Assembly (NCBI RefSeq): GCF_004193775.1
Contig: NC_041004.1
Span: 37,658,411 to 37,722,410, forward strand
Direction: 5' to 3'
From: Glycine soja
Lineage: Eukaryota; Streptophyta; Magnoliopsida; Fabales; Fabaceae
Length of the DNA: 64,000 nucleotides
Every line of letters starts with the position of its first letter. Position 1 is the stretch's first letter. The notes below the pieces were generated by a model that ran no database searches, was not told the origin of the DNA, and saw nothing but the letters and a program-made list of their open reading frames with translations. Position numbers and translations under genes: made by a program. Shown here piece after piece: positions 27,895 to 40,437 of the stretch.

Positions 27895-28029
27895 AGAGGA
27901 GGCTACCTTGGAAGAGCAAATATGCTTGCTGATGCGTTCGCCAAACATGGTTTATCTATAAGTACTTTTGCTTTGGACCCGTTTCAGGGTGATGTTAGTT
28001 GTATCTTTGGTCAATTGGCTCTGAACTGA
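27895..28029 (+). pseudogene. Fragment of a LINE-type RNase H domain
   Basis: About 44 codons read RANMLADAFAKHGLS followed by an aromatic/acidic tail. The motif R-x-x-N-xx-AD-x-(L/F)-AK-x-G is the end of the RVT_3/RNase H domain found in plant LINE retroelements. The preceding residues in the frame are AT-derived and unrelated. It is a short dead fragment. Confidence 0.5.
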
Positions 28030-29619
28030 GTTCCCAGGCATTCATAAAATAAAAAATAAAAAGTGTGATTAAAAACACTGATTCAATATCAGTTTTTAAA
28101 ATTATTGAAAGTATAACACTTGTTTTGTAGTGCTGAAGAAAAGACGGAAAGTATAAACTTGATTATTTAAGACGTGTGGAAAAGAAAATTTAAGATACAT
28201 GCGTCCTCACTAATTGATTGTTTCCAATTTTCTACTCTTAATTTTGTACTAATATACTGATATTAGGTCAACTATTAAAGTCCTAATCTTCATTAACATT
28301 GTAATTTTCAAATGAAGCAAAATTCCAAGGGTTGGCCTAGTTTATTTGGATATACTTAGACTAAAAACATCTGCACTGTTAATATACTGATAATTTTTTT
28401 TATATATTATTAACTATTATATTTATTAAATATAAAATATATATTTTAAATTAAATAAATGAAATGATATTCCATGTATGTTAAACATATAACTTTTTAA
28501 TTGAATTTATAATTTAAAAAATTAGTATTATTTAACAAAAGATATACATATAGTGGCGGAGTATAATAGGAGCGGAGGGACCCATGCCTCCCACCCTTTT
28601 TAAAAAAAAAAAATAATTGCATATGTTGCTAGAAATTATTCACACTGGCCTGCCCCCCAAATATTTTTAATAATTAAAATAGTATAAGCCCACAAAAAAA
28701 TTTAAGACTGAACATGTGCATGGACAAATGAACGTTCAACTTTGTAAGCCCACTGGAGCCCCCAAATGGACGTTCAAAAAGCAATTTTATCTTTGTAAAT
28801 TCAAACTATAGGTCCACTTCCGTTGCTCACTTAAATTCCTTTTATAAAAATTTATCTTGGTTAAAATATGATTTTCATTTTTATAAATATGAAAACATTT
28901 TAAATTTGTTCATATAAAATTTTTATTATTCTTTTTATCCTCATAAAATTAAAATTTATTATTATTTTGGTTTAAATGTAGATTCTTATAACAAATTCGA
29001 GTTTACGATTATGATTTTTTTACGTTGATTATACATATAACAGATGTAAATGTAATATTTTGTATATGGTGTATGGATATAACTGTTGTAACAAAATTAT
29101 GCAGCTCGATATTCAAATGTTACTTTGGGTAAAAAAAAAAAATGATAGGTTTTAAATTTGTAAAGACAAAAAAAGTGTTAAAAAATTTCTAAGAATGATT
29201 TTTGAGCATTTTCATATTTTTGAAGATCAAAAATATATTTTTGCCAAAAATATAAATACCTTAAAAATTAATTTGAATTTTAAGTACATGAATATAACTT
29301 TCTATTTAAGCCCCCAAAATAATTGGTCAAGTTTTATATATTTCATGATTTCTATCCAACTGAAATTATAATTTTTTTTATTTGGATTGTGGAAAAATTA
29401 AAGTACGAAATTATAATTATAAGTTGAATTTTAATTTTAAAAAGTGTGTTAATAACAAAAGTATAAGGACACTATTTAATTACTTCTATAATCTTAGCTT
29501 CCTTATTACCAACCAACATGTATAGCCTAACAAACCTATACTTGTTCAAGTCCGCCGCCCTCCCCTTCTCTGACTAAGTATATGTTTAAAAGAGTGCACC
29601 TCTTTCTCAATTGATTTAT
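28030..29619. other. AT-rich intergenic DNA
   Basis: No gene is seen. At 28552-28660 a patch with GGCGGAG, GGGACCC and CCCCCC runs resembles transposon edges, but no inverted partner or target duplication was found. Confidence 0.5.
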
Positions 29620-29755
29620 TAAGGTTGTGTTTGGATTAGAAGGAAGAAAGAGAAATATAAGATAAATTTTGTGGATTGTATGTGAGATTCCATCTTTTAT
29701 GATTTAAATTAAAGAAATTCTTCTATTTTCATCATCTAAATTAAACACAACGTAA
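29620..29755. mobile_element. Tourist-like MITE with TAA target duplication
   Basis: TAA at 29620-29622 and 29753-29755 flank a 130-bp element with ends GGTTGTGTTTGGATTAGA and, inverted, CGTTGTGTTTAATTTAGA. TAA duplications and these ends fit PIF/Harbinger-derived Tourist MITEs. There is no coding capacity. Confidence 0.7.
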
Positions 29756-31033
29756 TTTTTTTTTTCTTGAGCTTGTTGGTTAATGGTTCAATTGTACATC
29801 TATTTTATTAAATAGTTTATTTAGTTTGGGCCCCAGCCCCTTGTACTAAGAAAAAAAACAATAATTTTAATTTTAAGTGTATGTTTAGTTTCACATTAAA
29901 TTATCTCTCATAATCACATTGAATTATATTTGGGTATACAATTGAATTTAAACTTTTAAAACAATAAAAACAGAAAATAATTTAAAATCTGATTAATATC
30001 AAAAGCTGTAGCTTCTTATAAAATCAATTGTCACTTTTAAATTAAATTATACTTATTTTAAAATCTCTAAAAAAATAATAACTAGATTATTTTATACTAG
30101 AATCACTTCTTTTTTTTTCCTTTTCAATTTTAAACAATCTGGCATATAATACCACTAAAACCTTAATATATCCTTATGGAAAATATTTAAAACCTCAAAT
30201 TTTAAAAAACTATAATATTTAATATTGCTAACATATTTTATAATTTTTTAACTATTTTCCTTCGAATAATAATTAACAAAACCGATTTATAATAAGTCAA
30301 CAAATCACTAACTAATGGTTCGAATTAAAAGTAACTCCTATAATATTATTTTCTTCATGACATGTGGAATTGACTGTTACAACAACTAACCTTGAAAGAA
30401 TGGACCACCTAATTTATTCATTCACAAGAAATAAAGGATACTGATTATGGAATATAGGAAACTATATTTTTTTTTTAAAAAAAAGAAGAATATATAAAAA
30501 ATTGGTGGCAAAACCAACGCGTATATGCTTCATCAATCAATAGCAATAACATAACAGCGTATGCATGCAACCTATGGAGGCCAAATGGACGATTGAGTTA
30601 AACACAAGCTTCCGTTTTTATTTTTGCCTCTGAAATCAAAAACTTTGTCTTACTCTCTTTACCTCGGAAGAACATAACTTCCACGCAAACCAAACTTCTT
30701 TAAATCTTTATTAAATTAATTAATAACCCAACCTCTCTCCATTAATTCTCCCTCTCATCGTTCTTCCATAACAAAAACGGCTTCTTATAAACCTTAAATT
30801 TTTTGCAGAAAAGAACTAGCTAGGATTCTAGGAAGGGAGAGCTATATATAGTTGTTAACATTAAATTCTATATTAATTATCTGTCTATCACTCTATCTAT
30901 ACAGCCCATGATATGATATGATATGCAGGGGGAGAGAGGAGTGATGAAGAGAGATATAACATTTAATTTATAAATTTAAGAGAAGTTAAGGGCATATATT
31001 GCTAGATATATAGCTAGCTTGGGAGTAATGAGC
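29756..31033. other. Intergenic DNA downstream of the TGA10-like gene
   Basis: AT-rich, probably including the 3' UTR of the minus-strand bZIP gene below 31034. No other gene is seen. Confidence 0.5.
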
Positions 31034-31712
31034 CTATTCTTGGCGAGGGCGTGCCAACCACAATGAACTGAGGGCTCGAAGACGATGAAAGTACTCAGCT
31101 ATGGCCAAAAAACACCTTGCTGCTTGACGCGTTGTTAGAATCTGGTGAAGACGGTGAATGGTTTGGTGCCGCAGATTATCAGCCTGTAAGTCAGTTTCAA
31201 TCTCAAACTAATTAATTTTTTTTTTATAAAAAGTAATATTATTTTATCTCAATTAACTATAATTCATGATACAACTTATTGAAATAGAGACAATTTTCAT
31301 GACATGAAACACTAATAATACATGTAAGAAAGAATAGCATTTAAATTTTGTCTATTTTTTTTTTTTTAAAAATGGGTAAGATGGGTTGATTTTTGTGTAT
31401 GTATAAACATGTATATGGGTAGAAAATTATCAACCTTTGCATGTAACTTCAACTCAACTGGTCAGAAATAGACAAAAGAGGTTAGAAGAGAAACTGGAAC
31501 AATGACAATGACATCCTTTTCTCTTTGTACTTTGAAACAAGCTAAGAAATAAAAGATTTGAAACCTCTACCCAACTATTATTCCCTGCTTGTGATGAGTT
31601 TTCGTAGTCAAAATTTGGATCTTTTAATCTCAATATGTAAGAAGAAAGTAGAAGATTTGTAACGGGATTGTGAAGTAAATTAATTAAACACCTAATTATT
31701 ATATTAACATTA

Positions 31713-31796
<84 letters not shown>

Positions 31797-34457
31797 AGTT
31801 TTTCAAAGAGATTGACTATTATTGTTCAACATAGAGATTAGAGAGACGATATTCAAACATTGGATTATTTCTGAAATGGCGACAGCATGACAATAATGAT
31901 CACAGTATACCCTGGACCATCTTAGGAGTAATTTTAAGTCAGCATATTGAGGCCAAAAGAAGTCTAGAACAGATAATAAAAATGGTCAAACTACCGGTGG
32001 ATGAGCTTAGAGATGAATTAGGGAAAGGTTGTTGTGAAACTCATTATCATTATGATTAGTCTATATATCTACCTAAAGATTCCTCTGGTTTTTCGTTTCA
32101 CATTGTTTTGATTGGTAACTACAACTGATTCAAGGAGGGTGTATTCTTGGTTTCCTTGTAATTAATTAAAACATTTATTCATCTATGGAAATTACTAATA
32201 AAAGTTGGTGAACCAACTTTGGTCACACGAATACATCACATACATAAATGAAGATGGCCGACGCAGATTAACTGCCATAGATATATTTCCCAAAGAAATT
32301 CAGGTTCATTTTACCAAAACTGTTAACTTAATTAAACTAATAAAATTCCAAAACCATGTCCTATTCCTACTTAGAAAATAAGCATGTATGTCCCATTTCA
32401 TTCAAAACTCACACACACCACATGTTCCCTTCGTTTCCCCCAAATTCCACTAAGCAAACACAACACCATATTACACTCGACCATTGTCCGTTTGTTAAGA
32501 AGTAGTCAAAAAGGAAGTTATGGGGAAGGGTCTATGTAGTGTCTTCAAGTCAAACGGTTATGACCATGACATCAGACAGATATGGGGCTAGAGAGATATC
32601 TTTTAATTAGAATTGTATCGGTGAGGGACCACCCATCTCTCCTAGTATCACGTGTATATGATCATTGTACGCACATTAACCTTTGGCATTCAATGTTAAT
32701 GTTAATGAAAATGTTCAAAATAATATATATAAACTTTCAGCACTGCAGTTACACTGTACTTGATGTTTTATAGCTATTATTATGGTAACTTTGAAATGCT
32801 TTTAATGCGTATGAGTATACTAACTACTAAACTATATCAAATCATTTTCAAAATTATATATATACACAAGAAGCTAAATATATATTAGGATATTTAATCT
32901 TAACAAATACTATAACCAGGAAATAATTTTTCTTCTACTTTTAAGCTTTAGTACACTTACACCTTCGATTTTGTTGCATGTAATTTTCCTTATTAAGGTG
33001 CATATATGTTTGCTTATATATGTTTATATATAGCCCAAGTACCTGTACCAGACAGATCCGAAAGGAACCAGAGTCCTTTTTGAGATATAAACATTACCCC
33101 CCCCCCCCCCCCCCCCCCCCCAAATGTACATCTAAATGAGATGCAAATTTTATGATCTGTTTGTAGATTCCATGTAACAACTTCATGCATGGAAAGAGTA
33201 GTTCATAGGGTTGGGGCAGGTTTCCCTACCCGAAGAACAACAGATTCTTCTTCCTACCCGACCCCACAAGATTAGTTATGGAAACATGGTCGTGGGGGAC
33301 CACACAAAAAACTAATCAACCAAGATCACACGGTCACTAAACTCCCTCACCAAATCACCAATGCCAAATTCAATGTCCATGATGAACATTTTTTTTAATG
33401 AGTAATGACATTGACACATAAAATATTACATTATTTTAGATAACAAGAAAATGTATGTATATATATTCTTTCCATCTTTCTTTCTTTAATCATTAAAAAG
33501 TCAATTGTAGCGAATATTAATATTAATTTTGATGAGTAATAATTAAATACGGTTACTATATATACCCACACATTTAAAAATTTAGGAGAAGCACGCTAAG
33601 TCAAAGTAATGCAATGTACCTGTCTCACGAAACCTTCAAGAGTGGAGAGTTTGTTCATGGCCACAGCCATCTGTCCCATATAGTTAGCCATATTGGGAGG
33701 ATAACTAAGAGAATCTGATGTTATAGTGTCCGAGAGAGATTGATTGAGAGCCTCGAGTCCTTGGGAGAGAGCCTCTTCTGCTTCTTGTGTAGATTGTTGC
33801 AATCCACATATGCCCAATATTTGTTGCTCGGTGAGAGGCTCAATTTGACTCACAATAATCTAAAACACATTAATTCAATCAATATAAAAAAATTAAACAT
33901 ATAATATTGCAACTTGTAATTAATTAAAGTGAGTAGATTATGAAAAAAAAAATGATGCTTCGTGTAAGCTAATAGCTATACTATAATCATCCATGTATGA
34001 AGAATATCATAAAATGACAACATTTTATGGTTGTGAGAAGTTGCTTATTAAATGATTAACTACAGAACAAAGAAAGAGATGGATAAGGAAACGAGAACTT
34101 TATTCCATTTCCCATCAACAACAACCATCTTGAAAACAAGAAAAATGAGAAATAGAGACCCGTGCCGCTCACTTTCTCTTTACTAGCTTATTTCTTAATC
34201 GATGTCCATGCCAGTTCTAACCATGATCATTGGAGTTAAAGGTATGGCTTTATGGGAATGAAGCCTAACTCCACCCATTATTCATTGATGACGTTGAATT
34301 CATACCCCTCGTTTTTTTTGTTTGACCCCACCGACAAAACGGAGTTCATGCTTTTATAAGATCAACTTCTTGTAATGAATACTGTGTATAACGCACCCCA
34401 ATTCCCTCCCCCCCTCTTCGCATGCAAGTTATCAAAAAATCACCCACGCCTCAAATT

Positions 34458-34536
<79 letters not shown>

Positions 34537-37500
34537 GAAAAATCTTGAGAAACCATTTATTTTTATCAGCGTCAGATAAACTTGATCACTTGATATTTCA
34601 CATATGGAACTCCAAGTCTATATATCTAAGTGGTTTTTATCTTTTAATATTGTCACATATATATAAATACAATACATAATATATAATGTTGAGTCATGAC
34701 TAGAAAATGTGGATGGCATTTGTGAACAAGATTTGGTTACAATAATTTGATGTACCTTAATGAGTTCAGATGGCCTGAATCCACCAATCCACATGAAGCA
34801 ACGTTCAGCTGGGGTCTTCCACATGCCAGAAACAAGATGGAACACATCTGTTTTGGCCACTAAGCTCTTGAGGTTCATCACTTGGTCATAATGCGCCAAA
34901 CAATTGTCAACAAAAAGTCTAAGCTCGTTCTCAGGAAGGTGCTCTTGCACTGCAGCTCTTAGCTCACACACTATGCGGTGGTTCTCCTCTTGCCATCTAG
35001 CATATTCTACGTCAAACATTGCAGCCTCTGAAATTTATATGTACACATTCATAAGAAAATAAAAACATATTGGAAATTAAATATTAAACTTAAGAGAATA
35101 AAGCATGCATATCATGTTAGTGGGAAGAGAGACCCGTGCTAATGGTATTCATAGTGACAGGAAGTCCTTGCTCTCCACCCAAGAGTGCACCTCCACCCAA
35201 GAACATGCCCTAAAAATAGAAACACGCATTACTTGTAAGTTGTAAAAGTTAAAAACCACAGGGTGTTTGAAGATGAAAACTTTAGCAATGTCATGGCCAG
35301 TTATAGCATATTCTAGTTCCTTACCTGAGTTCTAGCACGTTGTAGCTCTTGTTCCAGCTGATTCAGCCTAATCCTACTCGACTCTAGTTGTTGAACATAG
35401 GCCTAAGAGAGATAAAGAGAGAGAAAGAGGACAAACAGAATGGTACATGGCTGATAATAAGGCCTTTGACAAGTCTTACCGAAAGAGTGTAAAAACAACA
35501 GGTTGAGTTAAAAGTTAAAATAATTTTCCTGGGGAATCACTTAAAAATTACCTTTTTCCTAAGCCTGCTTTTCCTAGCTGCCTCTCTATTCTGAGCAAGT
35601 CTTCTGAGTGTCTGTGCACAACGTTTTAAAGCGCATATATTAGCATCAATTGCCACCTTTTTTAAAAAAAAAAGAGTAACTAGCTTGGAAAAACAAAAGG
35701 AGATGGAAGAAAGATATAAAAAAAAAATTAATAGTTAACCTTAGGATCTGGTGTTTTAGGTCCTTCATGTTCAGAACTTGACGTTGGACCTTTGCGATTG
35801 CCCTCTCGCTGTCATAGTAAACGCATAAGTGATTAGTTAGATAAATATTAGATAATAATAATAAGAAGAAGAAGAATTATACTTAAGGTCAGAACCTTCG
35901 CAGGCTTCAAAGATGCTACCAAACTCTGATTCTTATTCTAGTTATTTATATATAACTATAATTTCTCTGATATATATTATTATGTTGGTACCTTGACAGG
36001 TTTGGGTGGTTGAGGGGCAGAAGCAGTTTCGTTTCGGGGGTTAGCCAACTCCATCGACGGCTCTGATGGTCTCTTTGATCCACTTGTTTGTGGAGAAACT
36101 AGCTCTATGTTAGCCTATCAAAATCATCAAATATAAATATATAAAACCAATTAATATAGTGCTATTATTAATTACTACGATTAATTTTGAACAAACTTAT
36201 ATCACCATCTATATATTCAGCACGTATTAATAACAGAAAGAGAATGTAAGAGTATAGTATCAAATACAAAATTGACAGTGTGAGATATCGATAATGATTA
36301 CACCTTGGACTTGGATGATGATGGCTCTACGTGCATAGGCTTAGAGGGGAAAATGTTGAGAGTCGGAGGCCTCATTCCTGATGATGAGTTCTCTGCCGAG
36401 AAGCACACATGCACCAAATTCATCAACATCAATTTATGTGTAAATATATTTAAGCAAGTTAATATTGATATTAAGGTGAGAAAAAGTTAATATTAATATA
36501 TAGTATAAACGGAGAGAAATGAAAGACGGAAAGAGGGTCTTTTTTTCAAGGAACGGAATGATTTAGAGACGACCCAAATGAGAAAACGAGAGGTGTGAGT
36601 GTGAGGCAAACGAATTGGTATGGGAATTATCATGCATTTGTAGCCCTTTCTTCCAAACTGAAAAAAAGGAGAAAACTATAGAGTAAAAGCAGAAGGAACC
36701 CCCCATACCCTACTCGTTACCCTTTTCAGTACATGTGGTGTTTTTGTTTGAAGGAGATCATGACACCCGGTTTGTTACATGTCATGGTCTCACACCCTCA
36801 AACCCCAAGCAATAAAAACAAGAAAACAAATAAACTAGAAAAAAAAAATGTGGAGAGAGAAAGAGAGTAGAGAAAATTTTCAATTTTTTTTCTTTTTTAG
36901 AAACGGAAATGTCTACTCCATTTTTTTTACCCCTCTCTTCTGTGCAAGGATCTGGTCAAAGGAAGTACGAAGCTGCTGCAGATACGAATCAAACCAGAGA
37001 CATGCTTTTGGTGTGACCAAACAAAGAGAATCTCCTAAACGAACGAAAAGTGGTCGAGAGGGAAAGAGTCCGTCTTTTTGAATTTGCAAGTTAAAAGCAA
37101 AAAGAAATTTCCATGTGTGTGTGTTTCTAAGAGAAAGCTCACGTCTTTGGTCTTGAACACTAGAAGGGTCAGCTTGTCCATCAAGGTAGAGGAAAAAGGC
37201 TTGATCCAATTCACCCAAGTCATAAGCCCCGGAATCCTTGCTTCCGCTGTCATAAACACACACGTTTATAATTACAAAAAGAAAAAACAGAAACCAAAAA
37301 CGCGAAAAATAATGTAAGACAAACAAAAACTCACAGGTAGTTTCCGGGGATAGAGGAAGATGAAGAAGAGGATTGCATCAGTCCAAAAGAAATTTGATGG
37401 TCATGAATTTGTTGATGATAATGATGTTGGTGTTGCTGTTGTTGTAACTGATGAAGATGATGAGGATGATGACGGTGTTGAGGTGGAGGGAGTGGTTCCA

Positions 37501-37549
37501 ATTGTGTAGTAGTTGTTATTGGGTTGGTGGTCTTTGAAGAAGCCATCAT
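31034..37549 (-). CDS. TGA10: TGA-class bZIP transcription factor, TGA10-like
   Basis: There are eleven exons on the minus strand: 37549-37335, 37246-37143, 36392-36304, 36114-35992, 35808-35740, 35611-35552, 35402-35325, 35209-35134, 35027-34756, 33859-33620 and 31183-31034. All junctions keep frame, giving 491 residues. The N-terminus is His/Gln/Ser-rich, followed by DSGAYDLGELDQAF and GMRPPTLNIFP. The bZIP basic region RRLAQNREAARKSRLRKK lies within 201-220, followed by a short zipper. From about residue 272 a DOG1 domain runs to the end (FDVEYARW, GMWKTPAERCFMWIGGF, LQQSTQEAEEALSQG, ALSSLWLARPRQE). TGA factors bind TGACG DNA in the nucleus. TGA9/TGA10 act with ROXY glutaredoxins in anther development. 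The acidic patch and long N-terminus fit TGA10 better than TGA1/2 or PERIANTHIA. The last intron is 2.4 kb and contains long AT repeats. Confidence 0.93.
31713..31792. repeat. (GT)n(AT)n microsatellite in the last intron of the TGA10-like gene
   Basis: A short GT run followed by about 35 uninterrupted AT units. It is highly length-variable by nature and can form cruciforms. Confidence 0.95.
33097..33121. repeat. Poly-C tract of 25 bases
   Basis: An uninterrupted run of C in the last intron of the TGA10-like gene, which is G-rich in the transcript. Such length is rare in plant introns. It may be an assembly or polymerase-slippage artefact, or a true G-quadruplex-forming tract in the RNA. Confidence 0.9.
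34465..34531. repeat. (TA)n microsatellite in intron 9 of the TGA10-like gene
   Basis: About 33 uninterrupted TA units between the exons ending at 33859 and starting at 34756. Confidence 0.95.
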
Positions 37550-37800
37550 GACAAGAGAGAAAGAACAACTTAAAAGCTTTTGTTTTTGTTGTTTTCTTCT
37601 CTTGCTCTTGTTCTCTCTTAAAGTAGCTAGCTCTCATCAATGGCGAAACCGCCTTCTGTGCCTTCTTCCACTTGAGATATTCATTTTCCTTCTTCCACGG
37701 TAAAAGAGGGAGTCGGTGTTATAGTCGAATAGCTTGTAGCGAGTAACACAAGAGAGAGAGAGAGAGAAAGAGAAAAAAAATGAATGGAATTCAATGCAAA
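37550..37800 (-). promoter_or_regulatory. 5' leader of the TGA10-like gene with an overlapping upstream ORF
   Basis: On the minus strand an ATG at 37637 starts a 78-codon frame ending at 37401. It overlaps the main start at 37549 in another frame. The leader also has a CT-rich run at about 37750-37780. If the transcript begins upstream of 37637, ribosomes would meet this start first, which could reduce translation of the bZIP protein. Confidence 0.4.
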
Positions 37801-40437
37801 GTTACAAACAAACAAAAGACAACACTCTTTCTCTATCACACCTCTTTCTCTCTCCTCTCTCCTCAGTAGATGACTTTCTGCAAACCCAAATCTTTTTTCA
37901 GATAAAGCGGTCCTTTCAGAACATCCTCTTCAACCCTCTCGAAGAGCAACAAAACCTGTCTTGGTTGTTCTGTTTGTTTTTGGGGAGAGAAAACCAATTT
38001 TGAATTGAAAGATGGAATGGGAAAAAAAAACCCACCTTAAAAGCTTCCGTGCGTAGCCAACTTATTCTATGGCGTGAAATGACCAAAAAGTCTTCTGCTA
38101 TGTTCAACTTTTACTCTTGACATTTTCATGCAAACTCTTACACGTAGATAGATATCCCTGGGGCGGCTCTGTCTGTTTAAACATTTTAGCACACCCCGAA
38201 TTTTTACACGTTGTTTTATATTTATTCAATTAATATTATTTAACCTAGCTAATTAAGTATCATTTATTGCTTATTAAAAATTTATACTTAGTGTTATAAT
38301 TCACTTTCTTACTTGGCCACATTTGTTTTCAGACGTTTAGTCCTTTTTTTATCTATATATATGATCAATTTTTAATTAAAACAGTTGTCCTCCCTCTTTT
38401 ATTTTGTTTTGTTTGATACAAGTCCAATTTCAAATCAAACAAGGTAATTGTGATGGAATATTTTATATAGCTAATAATTATCAATTTATATATATACATA
38501 TATATATATATGGAGTTTTTTCTTCCACTTTGAAATCCCTTATCAACTTGGAGAGGTAATTGATATTCACCCTTAATGATTTCGAAGGAGATATATTAAA
38601 TTATATTTCCACGTGTCTTCTTAATTAATCAAGTCGTTGTATAAATAGTAGACAGTGATATTAGTTAAGTTTGAAAATGATTTTATCACAGGTTGAATCT
38701 TATAGATCGTTTTCAAGGATGAAGAATTCATCTATTGAATAGTTACAGTCATATGAAGTGAGCTTTCAGACGTTAATAATTATCTCAATGGTGGATGGTT
38801 GAAAATACTTCTATATATATATAATCTATTTTAGAATTGTTCTCAACATTAGACAAAATTGACTTTGGAAAAACAATAAAATTATGAAGGGAGATTACGA
38901 CTTAAAAATCAATAAATACAAATTCAAGGCACAAGAAAATAGCGATTCAAGTTTCTATCTCCAGATCCAAAGGTGGCGTCTAAAGCCAACTTTATAATTC
39001 TAAAAGGTTACAAGCAAAAGTAAATAAATAAATATATACTGTAAATAAAAGCAATACATGCTACATAAAAAAAATGACAAAATTCATTTTAAATTTGCTC
39101 AGAATCAAAGGCATTTGTCAAGGTAAGAATTATTTATTTATGAAAAAGTCATTAACAATACTAATTCGTTATAACAATGATTCAAACAAAAAAAATCTTG
39201 GTAGTTAAGTATTTTTCAAAGATTAATGAGAAATAATATATACAAAACATTTCATAATGCTTCTATTGAAATTGCACGCAAATTGAGATGTTAATTAACT
39301 AAGGAAAAACATTGACTTTGGGAATCATTTTGCTATGTGAAGGCTATCAAGTTGTTTCCGGGAAATCAAGCAATTTTTTAATTCATAAATTATTTTCTGA
39401 TTTTTTTTAAATGATGATTATTTTACCTTTTATCAACATTACTAAAAAAATATACATGCTCCACTAAAGTCAACACCTCTTGAAATTCTTATGCCACTAA
39501 ACATGTTTGCCCCAAACAATTTTTTTTTGTCATTACTTCAAACATTCTTAAACCTTGTTGAAAATCCTGAAGGCAAGATTCTTATACGTGTCCCACGTAT
39601 ATATTAAATTTGTCTATGTTTTGATTAGTAAGCGTCGCCAATATCAATTGCTATTTGGTAATTAATCTGAACTTCACAAGGTAAATTTGCTTCTGGAGGG
39701 GCACGTGCATTGACCCACAAAATTCATTAAGGTGTTCGAATTGGGGGACAGAGATTTTTAGAAGTCTGATAGCCACTTCATTACCATCGTCAACACCATC
39801 TCGTAGAAACAATGCACCTATGCAATATATATTGGTGAACTTACGGCAGAACAATGTAGTTAGCTAGTTTCTTAACAAGTAATTGATTCATACTATGGCA
39901 TATTTTTTCTGTATATTAGTCAGGAAATTATTACCATATGTGGCTACAAGTTTTCAACATATACATGCATCATGAGCCACCACAATTTTTTTTTTTCTTC
40001 TAACTTCCAATATTAAGATACGAACTGCAAATATTATATGTTTATCAAAAGGTCTAATTTAGTTAATAATATAGAATTTGTGAGAAAAAAATTTAAATCT
40101 CATATAATACATTTTTAGACCGAAAGGAGTAAAGAACTTTAGACGAACAAAAGATTAATCCTATAACTCATTCAAAGAATTGAAATTTATAGAGATACTT
40201 CAAGTCTCATCTAAGAACCACAAAATCCTAATTACAATTAGTAAAAAATTATATTATATATATTTAATATATATATATATATAAGTCAAAATAATTTAAA
40301 GCATTTAATAAGATATATTTATTACATTCACACTATGTATTTAATGAGATATTAAATACCCTGTTATATATTTAAATATAAGCAAGTTTCTTTTTTCAAA
40401 ATATAAATGAGTTTTGCTTGAATGTTGGTTTTTTGCG
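37801..40437. other. Upstream and intergenic DNA
   Basis: Probably includes the TGA10-like promoter near 37800-38600. The rest is AT-rich. A 67-codon minus-strand frame at 39651-39854 has mixed, protein-like composition but no domain I recognise. Confidence 0.45.

Noticed and set aside
28552..28700. GC-rich patch that looks like a hAT-type end
   Set aside because: No inverted partner or 8-bp duplication could be located.
31053..31183. Plus-strand frame reading LLDALLESGEDGEWFG near the left edge of the TGA10 region
   Set aside because: It is the antisense shadow of the last TGA10-like exon, which reads ADNLRHQT...LARPRQE on the minus strand with proper splice sites.
39651..39854. 67-codon minus-strand frame with mixed composition
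   Set aside because: Looks protein-like in part, but no domain, splice support or homologue comes to mind.
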